Positions 16,270-23,931 of a DNA stretch of 43,164 bases are shown one piece after another (within the stretch, counting starts at the first letter, position 1; each line of letters opens with the position of its first letter). The notes beneath the pieces were generated by a model. It was not told the origin of the DNA. It did no database searches and was given only the letters and a program-made list of their open reading frames with translations. This stretch comes from Clostridiales bacterium (GTDB lineage Bacteria; Bacillota; Clostridia; Christensenellales; Aristaeellaceae): the NCBI GenBank assembly GCA_019419995.1, contig JAHZHZ010000013.1:1-43164 (forward strand). Direction: 5' to 3'. A program made the translations under genes and the position numbers.

Positions 16270-17802
16270 ATGTCTAAAAACACCACCGATTGGTTGTATG
16301 CACTGTTGGACTATGCCGAGGCTAAGCAATTGATTGAACCGGAAGACCGCTCCTACACTCTGAACCGCCTTCTGGAAATCTTCGCCCTGGATGCGCCGGA
16401 GTGCGAACAAACTCAGAAACAGTCCACACCTGAAACTGCCACATCCATACTTGAACCCCTGATGGATCTGGCTGTTGAGCGGGGTCTTTTTGCCGACAGT
16501 GTGGAGCAACGGGATTTGTTTTCCGCAAAGGTCATGGGCGCACTCACTCCTCACCCGCAGATGGTCCGTGAACGCTTTGCCGCTCTGGCTGCCCAATCCG
16601 GAACCCGAGCAGCAACCGATTATTTTTACCGTCTCTGCCGGGATGTCGATTACATTCGCGTAGATCGCATAGCAAAAAATGTGGGCTTTACCCATGATTC
16701 TCCCTGCGGCGAACTGGAAATTACCATCAATCTCTCCAAACCGGAAAAGGATCCCCGGGATATTGCCGCCCAGCGCAGTGCCAAACAAACAGGCTACCCT
16801 CGCTGCATGCTCTGCAGGGAAAATCCGGGCTACGCAGGGCGCGCAGGTTTTCCCGCCCGCCAGAATCATCGCATCGTGCCCATTACTCTCGGCGGCGAAT
16901 CATGGTACCTACAGTACTCGCCCTACTCTTACTACAATGAACATTGCATCGCGTTTAACCGCGAGCACATTCCCATGAAAGTTTCCCGCAGGAGTTTTGT
17001 CCGGCTGTTCGACTTTGTGGAACAATTCCCGCATTATTTCATGGGTTCCAATGCGGATTTACCCATCGTTGGCGGTTCCATTCTCTCCCACGACCACTTC
17101 CAAGGTGGCGGACACATCTTTCCCATGGATCGTGCGGGTGTCCGTATCGGTTTGACTGCCCCCGAAGCGGGCGTAGAAGCTTGGGTTGCCGACTGGCCTA
17201 TGACCTGTATCGTACTTCGCGGCGAGAATCGCCAACAGTTGACCGACTTGGCGGACACCATGCTTGACGCTTGGCGGAAATACTCTGATCCTGCGTGCGG
17301 CATTCATGCTTTTACTCAGGAGACGCCTCACAATACCATTACTCCCGTTGCAAGGATGGAGGATGGCAAGTATAAGCTCTACCTGGTGCTGCGCAATAAT
17401 CTGACTACAGAGGAACATCCTCTCGGTGTATTCCACCCCCATTCAGATCTGCATCACATTAAAAAGGAAAACATCGGCCTGATTGAAGTAATGGGGCTAT
17501 TTATTCTCCCCGGGCGCTTGGTCAAGGAACTGGGGGATCTGGAAAAATATCTCACCGGTGAAATCCCCATTGATCGTGCTCCCGCGCCTGGCGCTCCGCT
17601 GGAGAAGCATTACGCGTGGGTACGAGAGATTGCCGCAGAGACGGGAACGTCCCTGAATCCCGAGCAGGCGCAGCAAGCCATGCGCGACGCGCTGTCCCTC
17701 AAATGCGCACATGTATTGAGGGATGCAGGCGTATATAAGCAGACTCCCGAGGGTGATGCTGGCGTACTTCGCTTCCTGAAAACGCTCGGTTATACGCATT
17801 GA
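16270..17802 (+). CDS. galT: Galactose-1-phosphate uridylyltransferase, type II
   Basis: A 510-aa enzyme that swaps UMP between UDP-glucose and Gal-1-P. The length and the motifs GYPRCMLCRENPGYAGR, YSYYNEHCIAF and GGSILSHDHFQGG (active-site His) match the Firmicute type II GalT, not the E. coli type. The usual GGRH after HDHFQ reads GGGH here. ATG 16270 has GGGGGA 8 nt upstream; the in-frame ATG at 16237 overlaps the -10 element, which rules it out. It is followed at once by a strong terminator, so it is probably monocistronic and divergent from galK. No galE is seen in the window. Confidence 0.96.
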   Translation: MSKNTTDWLYALLDYAEAKQLIEPEDRSYTLNRLLEIFALDAPECEQTQKQSTPETATSILEPLMDLAVERGLFADSVEQRDLFSAKVMGALTPHPQMVRERFAALAAQSGTRAATDYFYRLCRDVDYIRVDRIAKNVGFTHDSPCGELEITINLSKPEKDPRDIAAQRSAKQTGYPRCMLCRENPGYAGRAGFPARQNHRIVPITLGGESWYLQYSPYSYYNEHCIAFNREHIPMKVSRRSFVRLFDFVEQFPHYFMGSNADLPIVGGSILSHDHFQGGGHIFPMDRAGVRIGLTAPEAGVEAWVADWPMTCIVLRGENRQQLTDLADTMLDAWRKYSDPACGIHAFTQETPHNTITPVARMEDGKYKLYLVLRNNLTTEEHPLGVFHPHSDLHHIKKENIGLIEVMGLFILPGRLVKELGDLEKYLTGEIPIDRAPAPGAPLEKHYAWVREIAAETGTSLNPEQAQQAMRDALSLKCAHVLRDAGVYKQTPEGDAGVLRFLKTLGYTH

Positions 17803-17820
17803 AAACTCCTTCAGCAAACA

Positions 17821-17853
17821 AAAACCTGTCGCATTATGTGCGACAGGTTTTTT
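17821..17853 (+). terminator. Intrinsic terminator of galT
   Basis: AAAACCTGTCGCA, loop TTATG, TGCGACAGGTTTT (17821-17851), then TT. A perfect 13-bp stem. Confidence 0.95.
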
Positions 17854-17915
17854 CTACTCTTACCGGGATAAATTGGGGATCTACCCCCACAGGCATAGAT
17901 CCCCGAAATGATGGC

Positions 17916-20900
17916 TTAATCCACTGAGGTAGGCGGGTTGCAGAAGGGACAGGCCCGGAAGCCCCACTTCACCACAAAGTCCAACGCTACGCCCGTACCA
18001 CCAGACATTCCGGCATCACTGCAGCGAGAGTTCTTGTGGTAATAGAGCATATCGCTATCCACATCGATGTACACCCTGGTATCCGCCGGCGCGGAATACT
18101 TGATGTCGGATTCCTCGTAAGATTCCGAACCACCGATGCACACCGGACATTCCTTCTTGCCCAAAGCCAGAGCCTTGGCAAATGTACCTGCTGAAGCCCC
18201 GGAGCCCGCATGCACCTTGCTGCTGTGGTAGTATTTATCCGATGCGGACGAATACACCGTTTTGGATGCGCTGCTGGCACAATTGGGGCAGGCCGTCTTA
18301 CCGTAATTCAGAGCCGTTTCCAGCGTTACCTGCGTAGCACTGGGACCTGCATCCTCCTTGCTGGCATGATAGTACTTGCCGCCCACCGATGCCCAAACCT
18401 TAATGCCCGAAGCACCCGGCTTATAGGTATTAGAGGACTGAATTGTGCTGGTGTGAGTCACGCAGTAGGGGCAGGGATCCAGGCCCAGAGCCAACGCCGG
18501 CCCGCGGGTTCCTTGCACCGCGCCTGAACCTGCGCAGGTCTTGGAATAGTGATAATACTTGCCACCCTTGACCGCATAGACCTTAGTCTTTGCAGAAGAT
18601 GCGCAGACTGGGCAGGCTGATTTACCATAGTTCAAAGCCGTTTCCAGCGTAATATAGGAGGCGTTCTGCATTCCTGAACATGTGCTGGTGGTATGGTAAT
18701 ACTTGCCACTGGGCACCGCATAGACCTTAATTCCGGAGGTGCCAACGTCATATTTGCCGGATGAGACCAGATTGACGTTGCTGGAGCCGCCGCTGGGCTT
18801 GGTAAAGCTTCCGCTGGTCACATTGCTGATGCCACTTCCCGAGCCGCTCGTTCCGGACCCAATGCACACCGGACAAGATTTCTGCCCCATGGACAGAGCT
18901 TCCTCCAGCGTGCGCTGCTGGGCATTTTTCATACCTGAACAGGTGGCGTTGGTGTGGTAATAGTTGCCGCCCGACGTGGAGTACACCATGCGGCTAGCCG
19001 CCGAAGCACAGGTGGGACAAGCCTTCTTCCCCGCAGCCAGCGCGGTAGAAAGTCGAATCTGGCTGGCACCACTCATACCTGAGCATCCGGACTTGGTGTG
19101 GTAGTAAGTACCGTTCTTAGTGGCATATACGTAAGGACCAGTACCTGAGGTAGAAGCGGCTGTACCCTCTCCAGCGGAGCTGGACCCCCAGCACTCAGGG
19201 CACTGCTTCTTACCTGCGGCCAACGCCTGCGCCAGAGTGCCTGCCTGTGCATTCTTCATGCCGGAGCAGCTGGCATAGGAGTGATAATACTGGCCGTTTT
19301 CCGTGGCGTAAACTACGCGATTTGCTTGGGATGCACATACTGGGCAAGGTGCCCTGTTTGCTTGCAGGGCATTGGAAAGGCTGACCTGAACGGCATCCTT
19401 CATGCCGGAACAGCTGGAGTTCGTATGATAATACTGCCCATTCTTCGTACCCCAGACCATTACGCCAGATCCGGAACTGGAAGTTGTGGTGGATGTACCG
19501 GTGCTGCCAACAGATGCGCTGCCCCAGCACACGCTACACTTTTTCTTACCCAGCACCAAGGCTTCCGCCAAGGTAACCTGATGGGCCCCACTCATATTGC
19601 TGCAGGTCGAGTTGTTGTGGTAATAGGTACTATCTTCCCTGCACCACACCAGTTTCCCTGCCTCGGGACAGCAGGTGGAACAGGCCGTCTTGCCTGCCTG
19701 CAGTGCCTGAAGCAATGTCATGGACTGGGCATTTGTCATGCCGCGACAAGTGGGATTGACGTGGAAGTTCGACCCGCCACTGGTAGCATAGACCGTCTTG
19801 CCGCTCTTGTCAGTGGTAGTGCTGGAGTCAATGTACTTCAGCCCGTTCTTATCCAAAGAATTTACTTCGTGGGTGATGCACACCGGACAAGCCTTCTGTC
19901 CTTTTTCCTCCGCAGCCTCCTTGGTGATGGGTGAAGCATTCTTCATGCCCGAACAGCTGGAATCAGTGTGGTAATAGTCACCGTCTTCCGTGGAATAATA
20001 CGTAGCCTGACCGGGATAGCACAGAGGACACTTGGTCTTTCCCTGCTGGATAGCCACGCTCTCCTCCACGGTAGAAAGTGCAGCACCTGATTCAATATTG
20101 GTACAGGCAGCATTGTTGTGGTAATATGCGCCCGTTGCCGTCACATAGACCGCATTGCTGGTGCCGGTATTTCCACCAGAGACATTGGCAGCTGCTATGG
20201 GTGTCGCCGTAGCGTTGGGAGAAAGCGGATCCAGCGTCTGGGAAGGAGTAATGCCTTCAGTGCCGGAAATGCCGGATGCACCGCCCGTTCCTCCATCTCC
20301 TCCGTTGAGAAGAGAATCAATATCCAAGCCTTCTGCCAATCCCGCCGTGGCACTGGGCGTAGGCGTTATACCTGCCGCTGCCGCCGTAGGCGAAGGCGTG
20401 GTCATGGTGATGGGCGGCGGATTCGTGGTGGTATCGCCACTGCCGGCCAACAACGCAGAAACCAGAAGCACGAGCAAGATGATAAACCAAACGCCCGATG
20501 CACCACTCACAGCCCAACGAATGGGCATCTCAAAGCGGCGTCTGCGCCAGAGAAGATAGATGCCCAGCGGAGGCAGCAGAACCAACAGAACATAGGTTAC
20601 CCAATCGTTCTCATCCACATAGCGCAGCAGCGGACTGGTATTTTCGTAATTGCCCGCCTCGTAATCCTGAGCGTCCTCATCCAGATAGCGGTCATCATAG
20701 GCGCCGTCATCCTCATAATAGCCGTCGTCGCCTTCCTCATAGTAGCCGTCATCTTCGTAGCCGTCATCCTCGTAGCCATCGTCTTCATAGCCGTCGTCCT
20801 CATAGCTATCATATTCATAGCCATCGTCGGCGTAAGGATCATCCGAGGAATCTGCAAAACGGCCGCTATATCCTTCGGAAGCAAAATCGTCATCTTCCGG

Positions 20901-21077
20901 CCTGTAGTCTCCGCCCTCGTAGTCTTCGCCCTCCAGGTAATCCTCCTCATAATCGGGCGCTCCATCCTCAGGCTTCCGCCTCAAGCCCAGACGGTGGATC
21001 TTGCCATCGCCAAAACGGAAGGCAATTCCATCCTTCGATGCCTTGATTTTCAGTTTTCCCAGCTTATGCGTCGCCAT
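17916..21077 (-). CDS. Large membrane protein with 13 HC...CxxC (Ada-like zinc-binding) repeats
   Basis: A 1053-aa protein, family not recognised as a whole. Residues 1-36 are basic; 37-156 are very acidic with YEDDG tandem repeats; 159-177 and 188-211 are membrane helices separated by WRRRRFEMPIRW; 212-308 are a low-complexity Thr/Pro/Gly linker; 309-1046 hold 13 repeats of about 42 residues. The repeat pattern is VYAT-x-G-x-YYH-x4-C-SGM-x-x-A, then TL-x-x-AL-x-x-GK-x-x-CPxC. The His, first Cys and CxxC pair would make a Cys3His metal site, like the Ada-type zinc domain seen at the ends of some nucleases (inference). Repeats come in pairs: a longer linker follows each even-numbered one. Repeats 11 and 12 have Asp909 and His956 in place of the first Cys. 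AAGGTG precedes the ATG. It is divergent from the CapA-like gene. Confidence 0.85.
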   Translation of the reverse strand: MATHKLGKLKIKASKDGIAFRFGDGKIHRLGLRRKPEDGAPDYEEDYLEGEDYEGGDYRPEDDDFASEGYSGRFADSSDDPYADDGYEYDSYEDDGYEDDGYEDDGYEDDGYYEEGDDGYYEDDGAYDDRYLDEDAQDYEAGNYENTSPLLRYVDENDWVTYVLLVLLPPLGIYLLWRRRRFEMPIRWAVSGASGVWFIILLVLLVSALLAGSGDTTTNPPPITMTTPSPTAAAAGITPTPSATAGLAEGLDIDSLLNGGDGGTGGASGISGTEGITPSQTLDPLSPNATATPIAAANVSGGNTGTSNAVYVTATGAYYHNNAACTNIESGAALSTVEESVAIQQGKTKCPLCYPGQATYYSTEDGDYYHTDSSCSGMKNASPITKEAAEEKGQKACPVCITHEVNSLDKNGLKYIDSSTTTDKSGKTVYATSGGSNFHVNPTCRGMTNAQSMTLLQALQAGKTACSTCCPEAGKLVWCREDSTYYHNNSTCSNMSGAHQVTLAEALVLGKKKCSVCWGSASVGSTGTSTTTSSSGSGVMVWGTKNGQYYHTNSSCSGMKDAVQVSLSNALQANRAPCPVCASQANRVVYATENGQYYHSYASCSGMKNAQAGTLAQALAAGKKQCPECWGSSSAGEGTAASTSGTGPYVYATKNGTYYHTKSGCSGMSGASQIRLSTALAAGKKACPTCASAASRMVYSTSGGNYYHTNATCSGMKNAQQRTLEEALSMGQKSCPVCIGSGTSGSGSGISNVTSGSFTKPSGGSSNVNLVSSGKYDVGTSGIKVYAVPSGKYYHTTSTCSGMQNASYITLETALNYGKSACPVCASSAKTKVYAVKGGKYYHYSKTCAGSGAVQGTRGPALALGLDPCPYCVTHTSTIQSSNTYKPGASGIKVWASVGGKYYHASKEDAGPSATQVTLETALNYGKTACPNCASSASKTVYSSASDKYYHSSKVHAGSGASAGTFAKALALGKKECPVCIGGSESYEESDIKYSAPADTRVYIDVDSDMLYYHKNSRCSDAGMSGGTGVALDFVVKWGFRACPFCNPPTSVD
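17940..20153 (-). repeat. Array of 13 repeats encoding HC...CxxC units (six pairs plus one)
   Basis: Residue ranges of the units in the 1053-aa protein: 309-353, 358-400, 428-469, 476-517, 540-581, 588-629, 649-690, 697-738, 784-825, 832-872, 893-933, 940-980 and 1001-1046. Gaps inside a pair are 4 to 6 residues; gaps between pairs are 10 to 45 residues, mostly Gly/Ser/Thr. Confidence 0.9.
20745..20804 (-). repeat. Tandem repeat encoding YEDDG
   Basis: Encodes four consecutive YEDDG units (residues 92-111) in the acidic N-terminal region of the 1053-aa protein; diverged copies (YYEEGDDGYYEDDG) continue after it. Confidence 0.85.
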
Positions 21078-21171
21078 ATACTCACCTTTTTACCGTTAAC
21101 AGTTCCTTTCGTTTCAATCCGTGCAACTGGTAAACGTACAATTATGTCTATTAACACATAGAACCATTACA

Positions 21172-21201
21172 AGGATACAACAGAACCCCTAAAGCTGTCA
21201 A
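21172..21201 (-). promoter_or_regulatory. Probable promoter of the 1053-aa repeat protein gene
   Basis: Minus strand: -35 TTGACA (21196-21201), 18-bp spacer, -10 TATCCT (21172-21177, 4 of 6). This gives a leader of about 88 nt. Confidence 0.5.
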
Positions 21202-21347
21202 TCGGTATAAATCGAAAAAAAATAGCCACAAATTTGCGCTTTTTGTATCATTTTACCATAATTATCTTCATAGATGTGTAATTTATAGAAATACTTCCGA
21301 AAAACATATAGAAATCGAAGGAAAGTCATAGTTTTATGATACTTTTG
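21202..21347. other. AT-rich intergenic core between divergent promoters
   Basis: About 145 bp, clearly AT-richer than the flanking genes. It holds two copies of TATAGAAAT (near 21283-21292 and 21307-21315) and an inverted pair GTATCAT (21245-21251) / ATGATAC (21336-21342), which could be a regulator site. No gene seen. Confidence 0.5.
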
Positions 21348-21365
21348 TGCTATAATTGCTATAAT
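21348..21365 (+). promoter_or_regulatory. Tandem extended -10 elements before the CapA-like gene
   Basis: TGCTATAAT occurs twice, ending at 21356 and 21365, 9 bp apart. Both are perfect extended -10 motifs; no good -35 is seen for either. Confidence 0.7.
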
Positions 21366-21398
21366 ATCGAAAGATGGAATACTTGGAGGGGAATACAT

Positions 21399-22682
21399 AT
21401 GTCTAAAACGAACAAAGGCCTGCGCATCGGCAACTACAGGATCACGCCCCTGGGGTTGGGGGCCATTGCCCTGATCCTGTTGATCATCCTTGCGGTGGTC
21501 GTACTGGTGGTCGTCAAGCCCTTCAGCGACGAATCCAGAATCAAAGTACAGCCCAGTCCCAGCCCCACCGTTACGGCAGAGCCGACGCCAGTACCCACGC
21601 CGTCTCCCACGCCCGAACCCACACCCCGTTCAGCGACCATTCGAAGTCTGGGTGAAATCGGCATGCAGGACAATCTCCTGGCCGCGGCCAAGAACGGTGA
21701 CAGTTATGATTTCAGCGAAATGTTTACCTATATATCTGATGTTATGGGCGACGCTGATTACACGGTTGCTGACGTGGAAGGTTCCCTTGGATCAACGGTG
21801 CCTGCCTCGGGCAGCTCATCCGGGCTCACTACTCCCGCATCCCTGATTCAGAATTTGAAGGATGCCGGAGTGGACATGCTGACCATCGCCAATGATCATG
21901 CACTGGACGGTGGCATAGATGATTTGATGGCAGCCCTGGAAAACTGCAAAAACGCAGGTATGGAATACATCGGGGCAGCCGCCAGTGCTCAGGAAAAGAG
22001 CACGCCAAAGGTCATCGACATCAACGGCATTAAGGTGGGCTTCGTGGCCTACACCGACACTCTGAACGGCAAAGAAAAGAACGTAGACAGCGATACCATG
22101 AAGTACGCCGTCAATCTGGTCAAATATAGCAATGCGAAAACCGACATTCAGGCTTGCCGGGATGCCGGAGCCGAGGTTGTGATTGCTTACGTCAGCTGGG
22201 GAGAAATGCTCAACCGGCAGACCACCGACACTCAGAAGCAGATGGCCAAGGTGCTGGTGAGCGTAGGAGCGGATGTAATCATCGGTTACAATCCCCATGT
22301 GATTCAACCTGCCACCTGGATTGAAATGAAGGATTCCGCTGGAAACGTAGTCCAGCGTACCCTCTGCCTGTGTGCGACCGGCAATTTCCTCTCCGATTCC
22401 CGGGAACAGTACAGCGATTCGGGCATCATCTTCCAGTTTACCATTCAGGAAAAGGCGGACTTTAGCGGAGTGGAAATCACCAGCCCCGTATTTATCCCCA
22501 CCTACGTCTGGCGCATTGAAAATGAGGACGGCACCTATGATTACCGTACTCTGGCCGCCGGTCAGTGGCTGGAATCTTCTCCCGAAGGCATGAACTACAC
22601 CCAGTACAGCCGTCTGAAGGAAGTCTGGGCTGAAGCGCAGAGCATCATGGGAACGGATGTTGCCACCGTAGCCGCGGAGTAG
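21399..22682 (+). CDS. CapA-family (poly-gamma-glutamate synthesis-like) membrane-anchored protein with altered motifs
   Basis: A 427-aa protein with an N-terminal membrane helix (about residues 18-41), a Pro/Thr stalk (about 48-77, PTPVPTPSPTPEPTP), then a CapA/PGA_cap metallophosphatase-like domain. The fold is recognisable from ADYTVADVEGSLGST, MLTIANDHALDGGIDDL, NGIKVGFVAYTD, VVIAYVSWGEML, SVGADVIIGYNPHVIQP and CATGNFLSD. Key residues differ from family consensus: GD is GE, NLE is DVE, ANNH is ANDH, HWG is SWG and GHHPH is GYNPH. It may be inactive or have a different role. GGAGGGG is 7 nt before the ATG. It is divergent from the repeat-protein gene and ends at a strong terminator. No capB or capC homologue is present. 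Confidence 0.85.
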   Translation: MSKTNKGLRIGNYRITPLGLGAIALILLIILAVVVLVVVKPFSDESRIKVQPSPSPTVTAEPTPVPTPSPTPEPTPRSATIRSLGEIGMQDNLLAAAKNGDSYDFSEMFTYISDVMGDADYTVADVEGSLGSTVPASGSSSGLTTPASLIQNLKDAGVDMLTIANDHALDGGIDDLMAALENCKNAGMEYIGAAASAQEKSTPKVIDINGIKVGFVAYTDTLNGKEKNVDSDTMKYAVNLVKYSNAKTDIQACRDAGAEVVIAYVSWGEMLNRQTTDTQKQMAKVLVSVGADVIIGYNPHVIQPATWIEMKDSAGNVVQRTLCLCATGNFLSDSREQYSDSGIIFQFTIQEKADFSGVEITSPVFIPTYVWRIENEDGTYDYRTLAAGQWLESSPEGMNYTQYSRLKEVWAEAQSIMGTDVATVAAE

Positions 22683-22715
22683 CTTAAACTGGAAAGGCAA
22701 AAAAATCTTCTATTC

Positions 22716-22747
22716 GGGCTCCAAACAGTGTTTGGAGCCCTGTTTTT
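22716..22747 (+). terminator. Intrinsic terminator of the CapA-like gene
   Basis: GGGCTCCAAA, CAGTG, TTTGGAGCCC (22716-22740), then TGTTTTTG. Confidence 0.92.
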
Positions 22748-22763
22748 GAAAGGAGAATGCCGG

Positions 22764-23831
22764 TTGTCTCAAAAAGGGACTGCGGCAGAACAAAATAAAA
22801 TGGATCTGAGTCAACGATTATTGAACTGGTACGATGAAAACGCCCGAAAGCTACCCTGGCGGGGTATTCGCGATCCATATCGCATTTGGCTATCTGAGAT
22901 CATGCTTCAGCAGACCCGGGTGGAAACCGTGATGGGGTACTACGAACGCTTCCTCAAACAATTTCCCGATGTGACTGCGCTGGCCACTGCTCAGGAGGAT
23001 GTAGTGCTGAAACTATGGGAGGGACTGGGCTACTATTCCAGAGCCCGCAACCTGCACCGAGCAGCCAAGTTGGTTGCCTCCCAAGGCGGGAACTTTCCCG
23101 AAACAGTGGAAGGTTTACAGCAGCTTCCGGGCATCGGCCCCTATGCTGCTCGGGCAATCGCCTCCATCGCCTATGACCTCCCCGTTCCCGCGCTAGACGG
23201 AAATCAGATGCGCGTACTCTCCCGCTGCTTCGCGGTGGAACAGGTTTTAAAGACCCCCTTTGATCTGGAGGCCATCGCCCTGAAATACATCAGTGCTCAG
23301 CGCCCTGGAGATTACAATCAGGCACTGATGGACCTGGGCTCGAGCGTGTGCACCACCCGACATCCGCGCTGCGAAATCTGTCCCCTATCTCCCCTGTGTA
23401 TGGCCGCACAGCAGGGAATGCCCGAGCGCTATCCCCTGCGTCCGGCGCCCATAGCCAAAAGGGAGGAAGAACGCACTGTATTTTTAGTGCAAGTGGGTAC
23501 TTCCATCGCTATCCGACGCAGAAATACAGAAAAGCTGCTGGGAGGACTGTATGAATTTCCTTCCGTCGAAGGCCACCTAAACGAGGAAGAAGCCCTACAG
23601 CAATTGGAAGAGATGGGTTTTTGCGCAATACGCCTTCTTTCCCCCCTGCCACCTGCACGGCACGTATTTACCCATAAAATCTGGCGCATGCAGGGTTGGC
23701 GCCTGTCTGCAGAAGAGATACCACAAGCCTTTATCGCAGCCGATTGCATCCAATTGCAGCGCCTCGCTTTTCCCAGTGCCCTGCGACGCTATTATGAACT
23801 GGCCCTGGAAATACTCGAAGAGAACCATTAA
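22764..23831 (+). CDS. mutY: A/G-specific adenine glycosylase MutY
   Basis: A 355-aa base-excision repair enzyme that removes A opposite 8-oxoG. Motifs: KLPWRGIRDPYRIWLSEIM, LQQTRVETVMGYYERF, LPGIGPYAARAIASIAY (HhH), VPALDGNQMRVLSR (catalytic Asp), LMDLGSSVCT, and the 4Fe-4S loop C-x6-C-x2-C-x5-C (CTTRHPRCEICPLSPLC). The C-terminal Nudix-like 8-oxoG-recognition domain contains GLYEFPSVEGH and HVFTHKIWRM. The start is a TTG at 22764 with AAAGGAG 8 nt upstream; the in-frame codon at 22728 lies inside the preceding terminator. Confidence 0.96.
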   Translation: MSQKGTAAEQNKMDLSQRLLNWYDENARKLPWRGIRDPYRIWLSEIMLQQTRVETVMGYYERFLKQFPDVTALATAQEDVVLKLWEGLGYYSRARNLHRAAKLVASQGGNFPETVEGLQQLPGIGPYAARAIASIAYDLPVPALDGNQMRVLSRCFAVEQVLKTPFDLEAIALKYISAQRPGDYNQALMDLGSSVCTTRHPRCEICPLSPLCMAAQQGMPERYPLRPAPIAKREEERTVFLVQVGTSIAIRRRNTEKLLGGLYEFPSVEGHLNEEEALQQLEEMGFCAIRLLSPLPPARHVFTHKIWRMQGWRLSAEEIPQAFIAADCIQLQRLAFPSALRRYYELALEILEENH

Positions 23832-23849
23832 GCTCTTGTGGTTTCCGTG

Positions 23850-23878
23850 TTGAAGCAAACTGATTTCTATGGTAGAAT
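23850..23878 (+). promoter_or_regulatory. Promoter of nagA
   Basis: -35 TTGAAG (23850-23855), 17-bp spacer, -10 TAGAAT (23873-23878). It starts 18 bp after the mutY stop. Confidence 0.75.
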
Positions 23879-23931
23879 TAGCTAAAGCCTTTCTTCTAAA
23901 AAATAAACCCTATAGACGAGGTGAATATTTA

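Noticed and set aside
20118..21161. A 347-codon frame opposite the start of the 1053-aa protein gene, with long runs of Ile/Val
   Set aside because: The hydrophobic runs are simply the reverse read of the acidic GAT/GAC-rich YEDDG repeats. It would also cross the promoter region of the real gene.
21202..21347. A small gene or sRNA between the divergent pair at 21 kb
   Set aside because: AT-rich with no RBS and no terminator; better explained as a control region.
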